DNA from: Brachybacterium aquaticum
GTDB lineage: Bacteria > Actinomycetota > Actinomycetes > Actinomycetales > Dermabacteraceae
Length of the DNA stretch: 64,000 nt
Direction: 5' to 3'
NCBI RefSeq assembly: GCF_014204755.1
Contig: NZ_JACHLZ010000001.1
Location: forward strand, 1,860,001 to 1,924,000
The notes beneath the pieces are model-generated. The model searched no databases, was not told the DNA's origin, and saw only the letters and a list, made by a program, of their open reading frames with translations. Positions 36,255-44,589 of the stretch are shown one piece after another. A program made the translations under genes and the position numbers. Each line of letters starts with the position of its first letter. Position 1 is the stretch's first letter.

Positions 36255-37058
36255 ATGACCGACACCCCCGCAGACGCCCGGACGCACTGCGACGACCCGC
36301 ACGATCCCCACGACCACACCGGTCATGACCACCCGCCCACCGGCGCGGATCTGGTGAGGGACCTCGTCAAGGGCCTGTCGATCCAGGCGCTGCTGATCCC
36401 CGCGATCGGCGTGCTCCTGCTGCTGGCGATCCTTCCCGTCGCGCCCACCACCCCGGTCCCGCTGCTGCTGGGCGTCGCCCTCGGTGCCGCGCACCTCGTC
36501 GCCCTGGTCGCGACCTCCCTGTTCGTGGCCCGCACCCGCAAGCAGCTGGCCGTGAACCCCGGTCTGCTCGCGGTGCGCAGCATCCTCGAGGAGGTGCTGC
36601 GCGTCGCCGCGGTGCTGCTGGCGCTCGTGCTGTGGCCCGGCGACATCCGCGCCGAGCTCGGCGTGTGGGTCGGCGCGGGCTGCGCGCTCGTGTGGCTCGC
36701 GCTCGCGACCGCGCAGACGATCTCGACCCGTCGACGGATCGCCCGCCCCGGCGAGTGGTCCGAGGAGGCGATCTCGACCCTGCTCTCGCAGCGCGTCGGC
36801 GCCCGCTCGACCGTGGTCATGCGCCTGCTGGACGTGCTGGGCACCGTGATGTTCCAGGTCGGCGCCACCGTGCTGGTCATCCTCTCCCACGTGCTCGTGA
36901 TCGGCACCGCCGTGCTCTCGATCGGTATCGGCCTGTCCACCCTGATCCTTCACCGACGCCCGCCGGCGGAGCGCTCCCGCAGCCCCTGGGCCTACGCCCC
37001 CGTGCTGCTCGGCGCGCTCACCCTCGCCCTCGCCTCGCTGGGGCTCGTCGGCCTCTGA
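36255..37058 (+). CDS. Membrane protein with His-rich N terminus, unknown function
   Basis: 267 residues, family not recognised. The N terminus (residues 11-27) holds eight histidines with aspartates (HCDDPHDPHDHTGHDH), which could bind zinc, nickel or copper. About six to seven membrane helices follow, in pairs at about 43-85, 113-150, 190-225 and 240-265. AAGGAG (36245-36250) sets the start. It is divergent from the ADP-ribosylglycohydrolase gene and precedes the M13 peptidase by 79 nt. A metal-transport or metal-sensing role is only a guess from the histidines. Confidence 0.72.
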   Translation: MTDTPADARTHCDDPHDPHDHTGHDHPPTGADLVRDLVKGLSIQALLIPAIGVLLLLAILPVAPTTPVPLLLGVALGAAHLVALVATSLFVARTRKQLAVNPGLLAVRSILEEVLRVAAVLLALVLWPGDIRAELGVWVGAGCALVWLALATAQTISTRRRIARPGEWSEEAISTLLSQRVGARSTVVMRLLDVLGTVMFQVGATVLVILSHVLVIGTAVLSIGIGLSTLILHRRPPAERSRSPWAYAPVLLGALTLALASLGLVGL

Positions 37059-37137
37059 GCCGTCGGCCCCGCACACCCGCCGCACCCCGCCCGCACACGA
37101 CCGCACACGACCGCATCCCGACCTGCAGGAGCCGATG

Positions 37138-39153
37138 ATGACCGCTGCCCGACCCTCCGGACTCTCCCTCGACCAGGTCGACGAGTCGATCCGCCTCCAG
37201 GACGACCTGTTCGGCCACGTCAACGGGCGCTGGCTGCGCGAGCACGTGATGCCCGCGGACCGCTCGAGCGACGGCGCGTTCCACGCGCTGCGCGACCTCT
37301 CCGAGGAGCGGGTGCGCGAGATCGTCGAGGAGGCGGCGGCCGACGGGCCTGCCGGCGGCGAGGCCGGCGATGCCGCTCCCGCCACCGACCACGCCCGCAT
37401 CGGTGTCCTGTACCGGATGTTCATGGACACCGACGCGATCGAGGCCGCGGGCCTGGACGTGCTCGAGGACCTGCTCGGCACCATCACCACCGCACAGAGC
37501 CTCGAGGACATCGCCCGCACCATGGCCGCCCCGGACTCCGGCGCCTCGGCTCTGCTGGCCTACGTGTGGACCGACGACCACGACTCCACCTCCTACCAGG
37601 TGAAGATCCACCAGGGCGGCCTCGGCCTGCCGGACGAGTCCTACTACCGCGAGGACCGCTACGAGGAGGTCCGCGCCGCCTACGGGACGCACCTGGCGAA
37701 CCTGGCCCGCCTCGCGGGCCTGCCCGGCCGGGACGGCCTCATCGGGGGCGAGGCCGAGGACCTCGCCCGCGCGGTCATGGACTTCGAGACCCGGCTCGCC
37801 GAGTGCCATGTCGACGTGGTGCGCCTGCGCGACCGCGAGAAGTCCTACAACCCGATGGACGCCGCGCAGCGTGCCGAGCTCGCCCCCGCCTTCCCCTGGG
37901 ACGCCTACATCGAGGGTACCGGCGCACCGCAGGCCGCCTTCGAGGTCGTGTCCGTCGGCCAGCCCGAGTTCGTCAGCGCCGCGGCCGAGCTGCTGGCCGG
38001 CGAGGACCTCGAGGTGCTGCGCACCTGGCTCGCGCTCCACGCCGTCTCCTCCTACGCCCCCTACCTCCCCGCCGCGCTCGTCGAGGAGGACTTCGACTTC
38101 TCCGGCCGGGTCCTCTCCGGCGCCGAGGAGCTGCGCGAGCGCTGGAAGCGGGGAGTCGCGCTGGTGGAGGGGACGGTCGGCTTCGCCGTCGGCCGCGAGT
38201 ACGTGGCCCGCCACTTCCCCGCCTCCCACAAGGAGCGGATGATCGCGCTGGTCGACGCGCTCATGGACGCCTACCGCGACTCCATCTCCACCCTCGAGTG
38301 GATGACGCCGGCGACCCGCGAGAAGGCGCTGGCGAAGCTCGAGAAGTTCACCCCCAAGATCGGCTACCCCGAGAAGTGGCGCGACTACGACGGGCTCGAG
38401 ATCGTCCCCGGCGACCTCGTCGCGACCGTCCGCGCCTCGCGCCGCTTCGAGGCGGCGTTCGAGTTCGCGAAGGTGGGCGGGCCGATCGACGAGACCGAAT
38501 GGCACATGACCCCGCAGACGGTCAACGCCTACTACAACCCCGGCCGCAACGAGATCGTCTTCCCCGCCGCGATCCTGCAGCCCCCGTTCTTCGATGCCGA
38601 GGCGGACGACGCCGTGAACTTCGGCGGCATCGGCGCGGTGATCGGCCACGAGGTCGGCCACGGCTTCGACGACCAGGGCTCGAAGTACGACGGCGACGGC
38701 AACCTCGCCTCCTGGTGGACCCCCGAGGACCGCGAGGCCTTCGAGGAGCGCGCCGCCCGGCTGATGGAGCAGTACTCGCAGCTCTCCCCCCGCGACCTCG
38801 ACGACTCCCACCGCGTCAACGGCGCCCTCACCATCGGCGAGAACATCGGCGATCTCGGCGGGCTGTCCATCGCGGTCAAGGCCTACCTCGCCTCCCGCCC
38901 CGCGGCGGAGGTCGCCGAGGAGCTCGACGGCTTCACCGGCCTGCAGCGCGTGTTCCTCTCCTGGGCGACCGTGTGGCGCGGCAAGAACCGCCCCCAGGAG
39001 GCGATCCGCCGCCTGGCCGTGGACCCCCACTCCCCCATGGAGTTCCGCTGCAACACCGTGGCCGGGCACCTCGACGAGTTCCACGAGGCGTTCGGCGTGG
39101 CCGAGGGCGACGGCATGTACCGCGCCCCCGAGGAGAGGGTGAGCATCTGGTGA
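37138..39153 (+). CDS. M13-family zinc metallopeptidase (PepO-like)
   Basis: 671-residue neprilysin-type endopeptidase. The zinc motif is IGHEVGHGFDDQG (HExxH), the third ligand lies in GENIGDLGG, and NAYYNPGRNEIVFPAAILQPPFF and NTVAGHLDEFHEAF supply substrate-binding Asn/Arg and His. No signal peptide or membrane helix is seen, so it is probably cytoplasmic as in many bacteria. AGGAG (37127-37131) is better spaced for the ATG at 37138 than for that at 37135. The next gene's GTG overlaps the stop codon. Confidence 0.93.
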   Translation: MTAARPSGLSLDQVDESIRLQDDLFGHVNGRWLREHVMPADRSSDGAFHALRDLSEERVREIVEEAAADGPAGGEAGDAAPATDHARIGVLYRMFMDTDAIEAAGLDVLEDLLGTITTAQSLEDIARTMAAPDSGASALLAYVWTDDHDSTSYQVKIHQGGLGLPDESYYREDRYEEVRAAYGTHLANLARLAGLPGRDGLIGGEAEDLARAVMDFETRLAECHVDVVRLRDREKSYNPMDAAQRAELAPAFPWDAYIEGTGAPQAAFEVVSVGQPEFVSAAAELLAGEDLEVLRTWLALHAVSSYAPYLPAALVEEDFDFSGRVLSGAEELRERWKRGVALVEGTVGFAVGREYVARHFPASHKERMIALVDALMDAYRDSISTLEWMTPATREKALAKLEKFTPKIGYPEKWRDYDGLEIVPGDLVATVRASRRFEAAFEFAKVGGPIDETEWHMTPQTVNAYYNPGRNEIVFPAAILQPPFFDAEADDAVNFGGIGAVIGHEVGHGFDDQGSKYDGDGNLASWWTPEDREAFEERAARLMEQYSQLSPRDLDDSHRVNGALTIGENIGDLGGLSIAVKAYLASRPAAEVAEELDGFTGLQRVFLSWATVWRGKNRPQEAIRRLAVDPHSPMEFRCNTVAGHLDEFHEAFGVAEGDGMYRAPEERVSIW

Positions 39154-39716
39154 GGCCCGAGGCGCCCTTCTACGTGGGCCGCACCCGCCCCTCCGCCATC
39201 GGCTGGACCCGCATCGGGATCACGCTGATCGGCGGGGCGCTGATGGCGGTCCTCATCGCCCAGCGCCTGGACCTCCTGCCCGCGCTGATCATCCTCGCGC
39301 TGTTCGCGGCCCTCGCGCTGTGGACCTGGATGGGCCAGTGGACCCGCTTCATCGTCGACGAGCACGGCGTGACCGTGAGCCTCGGCGGGTTCTGGCCGCA
39401 GCGGCCCTGGCCGCTCGCGGACTTCCGCCTCGTCCAGCTGCGCCGCTTCGACGCCTCCCACGCCGGGGCGACCCTCGGCGGGTACGGCTGGCGGCGCGCC
39501 CGCATCCGTCCCGCCCAGCCGCACGAGATCACCCCCGTCGGCGGCGGGAAGGTCTTCACGCTCGACGACATCAAGTCGCCCTACCGGGTGCTCGCCACCG
39601 GCCCCGGCACCATGGTGGAGATCATCGGCCGGGAGGGCACCCACTACCTCCTGGACGCCGAGGACCCTCAGGCCACCGCCGCCGCGGTCGACCAGGCCAT
39701 CCGCGCCCGCCGCTGA
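39150..39716 (+). CDS. Small membrane protein of unknown function
   Basis: 188 residues starting with a GTG that overlaps the peptidase stop. Two adjacent membrane helices (about 18-37 and 38-57) are followed by a cytosolic beta-rich part, WTRFIVDEHGVTVSLGGFWP..PWPLADFRLV, of the kind seen in bacterial PH-like membrane proteins. I do not recognise a specific family. Translational coupling to the M13 peptidase is clear; a functional link is not. Confidence 0.72.
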   Translation: MRPEAPFYVGRTRPSAIGWTRIGITLIGGALMAVLIAQRLDLLPALIILALFAALALWTWMGQWTRFIVDEHGVTVSLGGFWPQRPWPLADFRLVQLRRFDASHAGATLGGYGWRRARIRPAQPHEITPVGGGKVFTLDDIKSPYRVLATGPGTMVEIIGREGTHYLLDAEDPQATAAAVDQAIRARR

Positions 39717-39722
39717 GCGGTA

Positions 39723-39830
39723 TATACTCGGCGATCGTCATCCACTGACAGGGGAGCACCATCGGGGTGCTGAGAGTGCGCACCAGCGCAGACCCTCGAA
39801 CCTGATCCGGCTCGCACCGGCGTAGGGAGT
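39723..39830 (+). promoter_or_regulatory. Promoter and TPP riboswitch (THI element)
   Basis: TATACT (39723-39728) is a good -10 box. From about 39748 the sequence shows the conserved TPP aptamer: GGGGAGC, GCTGAGAGTG (39769-39778), then ACCCTCGAACCTGATC, the variable CGGCTCGCACCG stem, and GCGTAGGGAG closing P1 (to 39829). All signature bases of the pyrimidine and pyrophosphate sensor arms are present. About 60 nt separate it from the ykoE-type gene. Their ribosome site (GGAAGGAG) lies within reach of alternative pairing, so control of translation or termination by thiamine pyrophosphate is expected. Confidence 0.95.
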
Positions 39831-39890
39831 CGGGATTTCCGTGGGACGCCGCCGGCGCCCCGCGCCCCTTCCATCATGGAAGGAGCTGTG

Positions 39891-40472
39891 ATGACTCGTT
39901 ACCGCACCGTGGACCTGCTGGTCACCGTGCTGATCGGCGCCGCCTTCGGCGTCGCGTTCCTGGGCTACGGCCAGCTGTACACGCTGATCGGCCCGATCAC
40001 CGCCGCGTTCAAGCCCGCCGAGGGTCTGCTGGCCGGGATCTGGTTCCTGCCCGCGATGCTCGCCGCGCTGATCGTGCGCAAGCCCGGCGCGGCCCTGCTC
40101 GCCGAGATGATCGCCGCGGTGATGGAGATGCTGCTGGGCGGGCAGTGGGGCTGGGGCACCGTCGTCTCGGGCCTGCTGCAGGGCGGCGGCGTCGAGCTCG
40201 CCTTCCTGCTGACCCGCTACCGCCGATTCACCCTGCCCGTCGCGATCCTCGGCGGGGTGCTCGCGGCGGCGCTGGAGTGGACCTGGGAGCGCTTCGCCTA
40301 CTACCCCGAGATGAGTTGGCCCTTCGCCCTGGCAATGCTCGGCTTCTTCCTGCTCTCCGGGGCGGTGCTGTGCGGGGTGCTGGGCTGGGCGGCGACGCGG
40401 GCCCTGGTCGCGACCGGGGCGGTGGACACGCTCGCCGCGGGCCGGGAGCACGCCCGGGCCGCCGAGGCGTGA
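39891..40472 (+). CDS. ykoE: ECF transporter S component, YkoE type (thiamine or precursor)
   Basis: 193-residue integral membrane protein with about five to six helices, resembling YkoE, the substrate-binding subunit of a thiamine/hydroxymethylpyrimidine uptake system. Typical pieces are LLVTVLIGAAFGVAFLGYGQLY, LAGIWFLPAMLAALIVRKPGAALLAEM and GGQWGWGTVVSGLLQGGGVELAF. The ATG at 39891 follows GGAAGGAGC. The TPP riboswitch upstream proves the thiamine link. The energising module is encoded next, 22 nt downstream. Confidence 0.93.
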   Translation: MTRYRTVDLLVTVLIGAAFGVAFLGYGQLYTLIGPITAAFKPAEGLLAGIWFLPAMLAALIVRKPGAALLAEMIAAVMEMLLGGQWGWGTVVSGLLQGGGVELAFLLTRYRRFTLPVAILGGVLAAALEWTWERFAYYPEMSWPFALAMLGFFLLSGAVLCGVLGWAATRALVATGAVDTLAAGREHARAAEA

Positions 40473-40494
40473 GTGCGCGAGGGACGGGCACGGA

Positions 40495-42591
40495 GTGACT
40501 CTGGAGAGCACCCGGGCCGGCGCGGCGGTGCAGGTCGAGGGACTGCGCTGGCGGCCCCTGACCCGGCGCGAGCCGACCCTGGACGGGGTGGACCTCGAGA
40601 TCCCGCCCGGGCAGCGGGTGCTGCTGGCCGGGGCGAGCGGCAGCGGGAAGTCGACCCTGCTGCGCGCCCTTGCCGGACTGCTCGACCCCGAGGACGGCGA
40701 CGGCGAGGCCCTGCCCGCCCCGCCGGGGCGCGCCGGCGAGCGGGGGCTGCTGCTGCAGAACCCCACCCATGCGCTGGTCGCCGCGACCATCGTCCGTGAC
40801 GCCGCCTTCGGGCCCGAGAACGCCGCCCTCCCCCGCCCGGAGATCCACGAGCGCGCCGCCCGGGCGCTGGACGCCGCGCAGGTGGATCTGCCCCCGCACC
40901 GGGCGCCGCTGGATGCCTCGGGCGGGCAGCAGCAGCGCATCGCGCTCGCGGGCGCCCTCGCCCTGGACCCCGAGCTCATGCTCCTGGACGAGCCGACGAG
41001 CATGCTCGACGCCGCGACCGCGAAGGAGGTGCGGGCAGCGATCCTCGAGGCCGCGGGCGGGGCGACCCTCGTCGTCGCCGAGCACCGGATCGGGCCCTGG
41101 CTCCCCCACGTCGACCGCATGATCGTGCTCGGGCCGCGCGCGCGGATCCTCGCCGACGGCGCGCCGGCCGACGTGCTCTCCCGCGACCGGGCGCTCCTGA
41201 TCGAGGCGGGGGTGCTCGAAGAGGAGAACGCGCCGGCGGGTGCGGCAGGGGCCGGGCTCCCGGCCGATGGGGAGGCTGTCGCCTCCCTGCGCGGGATCAC
41301 CGTGCCCGCGCGGGGGCTCCTCGTCCCGCAGGACCTCGACCTGCACCCCGGCCGGATCACCGCGCTGACGGGGCCGAGCGGGGCCGGGAAGACCACGCTG
41401 CTGGGCGTGCTGCTCGGCGACCTCTCCCCCGCCACCGGCACGGTGCGCCGTCCCGAGGACCGGCGGATCGCGCTCGTGCCCCAGAACCCCGAGCACTCCT
41501 TCGTCCGGGCCACCGTGCGCGAGGAGCTCCTGGCCTCCCCCTGGGCCGACGACGAGGCCCTCGTGGGCGAGCTCCTGGACCGCGCCGGCCTCGCCCACCT
41601 CTCCGGTGCCCATCCCCATCGCCTCTCCGGCGGGGAGCAGCGCCGCGTCGCGATCGCCGCCGCCCTCGCCCAGCGCCCGGACCTGCTGGTCCTCGACGAG
41701 CCGACCGTGGGCCTGGACTCCCGGCGCAGGGCCGAGGTGATCGCCCTGCTGCGCGAGGCCGCCGGACGCGGCTGCGCCGTGCTGGTCGCCACCCACGACC
41801 CGGCGGTGGTCGCTGCGGCTGACGACCACCACGACCTGCCCGCGCCGAAGCGTCCGGATGGTGCCCCCGAGGCGCCCCGGGAGCGGCGGATCCCGGCCGA
41901 CGCGCTGAACCCGCTCACCCTGTGCCTGATCGGCATCCTCGCCGCGATCGGCTCCTTCGCCGTGCAGACCTGGCAGGGCGGACTGCTCGCCCTGCTGCCC
42001 ACCCTGCTGCTCGCCCCGCTCGCCGTGCGGACCCTGCGCGGCGGACTGCTGCGCCTGCTGCCGATCCTGCTCTCCGCCGCCGGGCTCGCCTGGACCACGG
42101 CGCTGCTCGGCGACGCCCCGGCGCTGTCGGGGCAGGCCTGGCTCGTCGGCCTCAAGGAGGCGTGCCGGATCACGGTCTTCGTCGCCCCCGGCGTGCTCGC
42201 GCTCGGCAGCGTGCGCCCCACCCCGCTCGGCGACGCCCTCGCCCAGCGCCTGCACCTGCCCGGGCGTCCCGTCGCGGCCTCCGTCATCGCGCTGGTGCGC
42301 ATCTCGCACCTGGGCCGGCAGTGGTCCACGATCACCGCGACCCGGATCCGGCGGGGCCTCGGCACCGCTCGCTCGCCCCGCCTCCTCGCCGGCGCCACCC
42401 TCGCCCTGCTCGTGGACACCCTTCGCGGCGCCGAGCAGCAGGCCCTCGCCATGGACTCCCGCGGCTTCGCCGGGGCGGACCGCCGCACCTGGGCGGAGCC
42501 GAGCCCGCTGCACCGCGCGGACCTGCTCGGCGCCGCGCTCGCGGTCGGGCTGTTGGTGTGGCCGGCGGTGGCCGAGTTGCTGGTGCGATGA
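40495..42591 (+). CDS. Fused ECF module: two ATPases plus EcfT transmembrane subunit
   Basis: 698 residues in one chain. ATPase 1 (about 10-250): Walker A GASGSGKST, signature SGGQQQRIALA, Walker B MLLDEPTSMLD. ATPase 2 (about 265-450): GPSGAGKTT, signature LSGGEQRRVAIA, Walker B LVLDEPTVGLD, and switch His in THDPAVV. Residues about 465-698 are a CbiQ/EcfT-like membrane part with four to five helices and a late ARSPRLLAG..LRGAEQQALAMDSRGF, the T-component coupling motif. In Bacillus these are two proteins, YkoD and YkoC. The GTG start at 40495 is the first plausible codon. It energises the YkoE S component under TPP riboswitch control. Confidence 0.92.
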   Translation: MTLESTRAGAAVQVEGLRWRPLTRREPTLDGVDLEIPPGQRVLLAGASGSGKSTLLRALAGLLDPEDGDGEALPAPPGRAGERGLLLQNPTHALVAATIVRDAAFGPENAALPRPEIHERAARALDAAQVDLPPHRAPLDASGGQQQRIALAGALALDPELMLLDEPTSMLDAATAKEVRAAILEAAGGATLVVAEHRIGPWLPHVDRMIVLGPRARILADGAPADVLSRDRALLIEAGVLEEENAPAGAAGAGLPADGEAVASLRGITVPARGLLVPQDLDLHPGRITALTGPSGAGKTTLLGVLLGDLSPATGTVRRPEDRRIALVPQNPEHSFVRATVREELLASPWADDEALVGELLDRAGLAHLSGAHPHRLSGGEQRRVAIAAALAQRPDLLVLDEPTVGLDSRRRAEVIALLREAAGRGCAVLVATHDPAVVAAADDHHDLPAPKRPDGAPEAPRERRIPADALNPLTLCLIGILAAIGSFAVQTWQGGLLALLPTLLLAPLAVRTLRGGLLRLLPILLSAAGLAWTTALLGDAPALSGQAWLVGLKEACRITVFVAPGVLALGSVRPTPLGDALAQRLHLPGRPVAASVIALVRISHLGRQWSTITATRIRRGLGTARSPRLLAGATLALLVDTLRGAEQQALAMDSRGFAGADRRTWAEPSPLHRADLLGAALAVGLLVWPAVAELLVR

Positions 42592-42613
42592 CGATGCTGG
42601 CTAGGGTTGTCCT

Positions 42614-43027
42614 GTGAACGACGAACCCCAGAACACTCCCGAGACCGAGGCAGAGGACGCTGCGCTCATCGAGCTGGCGAACTCCCTCCTCGATGCGGCA
42701 CGGCAGGGCGATGCGGCGACGCTGCTGGCCTACCTCGACCAGGGGGCGCCGGTGAACCTGCTGGACAGTGCCGGGAACTCCCCGCTCATGCTCGCCGCGT
42801 ACCACGGCCATGCCGCGCTGGTCACCGAGCTCGCCGCCCGCGGCGCGGACGTGGACCTGCTGAACGACCGCGGCCAGTCCCCGCTCGCGGGCGCCGCGTT
42901 CAAGGGCGATGTGGAGGTGGCGAAGGCGCTGCTCGCCGCCGGCGCCGACCCGGAGCTCGGCACCCCGAGCGCGCGGGAGACCGCCGCGTACTTCCAGCGT
43001 GCGGAGATCACTGCCCTGCTGGGCTGA
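42614..43027 (+). CDS. Ankyrin-repeat protein
   Basis: 137 residues with an acidic N terminus and three to four ankyrin repeats: LLDAARQGDAATLLAYLDQG, GNSPLMLAAYHGHAALVTEL, GQSPLAGAAFKGDVEVAKAL. Such stand-alone proteins bind partners, which are unknown here. The GTG start at 42614 follows TAGGGT (42602-42607) by 6 nt, so it has its own leaderless promoter and is not part of the ECF operon. Confidence 0.88.
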   Translation: MNDEPQNTPETEAEDAALIELANSLLDAARQGDAATLLAYLDQGAPVNLLDSAGNSPLMLAAYHGHAALVTELAARGADVDLLNDRGQSPLAGAAFKGDVEVAKALLAAGADPELGTPSARETAAYFQRAEITALLG

Positions 43028-43033
43028 AAGAGC

Positions 43034-43507
43034 TCACCTCCGCAGCACCATGGCGACGTGCTCGATGCCCGCCTCCATGAACACCCCGCCCACCGTCTCG
43101 AAGCCCATCGAGGCGTACCACGGCTCGAGGTAGGCCTGGGCGTCGATGTGCACCTCCGCCTCCGGGGCGGTGGCGCGCACGTGCTCGAGGGCGGCGGTCA
43201 TGAGACGCCGACCGAACCCGCCACGACGACGATCCGCGCGCACGGCGACCCGGCCGATCCGCACGGTCCCGTCGGCCTCCCGCAGCACCCGCAGGTGCGC
43301 GACCGGGTCCGGGTCCTCGAGCCACATGATCTCCGTGCCCGGCTCGAGCTCGCGGCCGTCGAGGTCGGCGTCGGTGGCGTGCTGCTCGAGGGTGAACACG
43401 TCCTGGCGCAGCTTCGCGAGCAGGTAGACGGTGCGGGGGTCGATCTCGGCGAGCGCGGCGCGGCGGACGACGCCGCTGGCCGTGGCGGGAGTGGCGGGGG
43501 ACGGCAT
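43034..43507 (-). CDS. GNAT-family N-acetyltransferase (ElaA-like)
   Basis: 157 residues. The acetyl-CoA loop is RIGRVAVRADRRRGGFGRRLM, and LRQDVFTLEQHATDADLDGREL at the front is characteristic of ElaA-type members. DAQAYLEPWYASMGFETVG closes the fold. The acceptor is unknown. TACCCT (43520-43515) ends 7 nt before the ATG, so the mRNA is likely leaderless. It converges on the ankyrin gene. Confidence 0.88.
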   Translation of the reverse strand: MPSPATPATASGVVRRAALAEIDPRTVYLLAKLRQDVFTLEQHATDADLDGRELEPGTEIMWLEDPDPVAHLRVLREADGTVRIGRVAVRADRRRGGFGRRLMTAALEHVRATAPEAEVHIDAQAYLEPWYASMGFETVGGVFMEAGIEHVAMVLRR

Positions 43508-43527
43508 GGGCGACAGGGTACTGCCGC

Positions 43528-44589
43528 TCAGCGGGCCCGGACCGCGTCGACCATCGCGGTCACGGCGCGCCGCCAGTGCCCCGCCATGACGGGGCCGCCG
43601 TGGCCCTCCTCCTCGACGACGACCAGCTCGCTGCCCGGCCAGGCACGGTGCAGTTCCCAGGCGGTGAGGGTCGGGCCGGAGACGTCACGCCGGCCGTGGA
43701 TCAGCACGCCGGGGATCCCCGCGAGCCGGTCCATGCCCCCGAGCAGACCGCTGCCGGGCGCGGCGCCCCAGGGCACGGCCCAGTCGGCGACGAACCCGTC
43801 GTGCGCCCAGTAGTAGGTGACGAGCCGCGCGAAGCCGCGCTGGTACTCGGTGACAGGAGCGTCCGACGGGGCTGTCGAGCCGGACGGGGCCGACGGGAGG
43901 GCGGGCCCGCCGCCCCCGATCGCGATGTGCGCGTCCTCCCAGGCCGTCCAGGTGCGCACCGCCTCGTCGACGAGCGCGGGATCCCCGCCCGTCAGCATCC
44001 GCCGGTACGCCTCGACCAGGCGCAGCCGCCCTGGTGAGCGGTCCCTCCGGTCGAAGCCGGTGCGCTGCTCGGCGAGGGTCGCGAGCGCGTCCCATGCCTC
44101 GGGGTACAGCGCGCCGACGCCCTCGGTGATCCAGTCGACCTCGCGGCGCGAGGTGGTGGTGACCGCGAACAGGACCACGCCGAGCACCCGCTCGGGATGC
44201 GCCTGCGCATAGGCGAGGGCGAGGGTGCTGCCCCAGGAGACGCCCTGCACGATCCACGCCTCGATCCCGAGGTGCGCGCGCAGCGCCTCGAGGTCGGCGA
44301 CCAGGTGCGCGGTGGTCTGGGCGGTGAGGTCCACCGGGCCGGGCGCGCCGGCGGGCGGGTTCGAGTCGCCGCTTCCGCGCTGGGACAGGGCGATCATGCG
44401 GGTGCGGTCCGCGGGGGCGTTGCGACGGTGGCCGGGGGTGAGCCGGCCGCCGGGGCCGCCGTGGAGATAGAGCGCAGGGACGCCGTCCTCGGCGCCCGCC
44501 TCCTCCCAGCGGATCCGGTGGCCCTGGCCGACGTCCAGCAGGCCGGAGGCCCGCACGGGCGGCGGTGGCGGCAGGGGCGGGGTGCTCAT
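43528..44589 (-). CDS. pip: Proline iminopeptidase-type alpha/beta hydrolase
   Basis: 353 residues of the S33 family, which releases N-terminal proline. The oxyanion motif HGGPGG is at about 44-49, the nucleophile elbow GVSWGS gives the Ser, HGRRDVSGP the Asp region and VEEEGHGG the His. LSQRGSGDSNP matches the family's DQRG.G.S motif. The ATG overlaps the stop of the upstream glycosylase gene (ATGA), so it is the last gene of a run with rpiB and the glycosylase. Action on other amides is possible. Confidence 0.88.
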   Translation of the reverse strand: MSTPPLPPPPPVRASGLLDVGQGHRIRWEEAGAEDGVPALYLHGGPGGRLTPGHRRNAPADRTRMIALSQRGSGDSNPPAGAPGPVDLTAQTTAHLVADLEALRAHLGIEAWIVQGVSWGSTLALAYAQAHPERVLGVVLFAVTTTSRREVDWITEGVGALYPEAWDALATLAEQRTGFDRRDRSPGRLRLVEAYRRMLTGGDPALVDEAVRTWTAWEDAHIAIGGGGPALPSAPSGSTAPSDAPVTEYQRGFARLVTYYWAHDGFVADWAVPWGAAPGSGLLGGMDRLAGIPGVLIHGRRDVSGPTLTAWELHRAWPGSELVVVEEEGHGGPVMAGHWRRAVTAMVDAVRAR

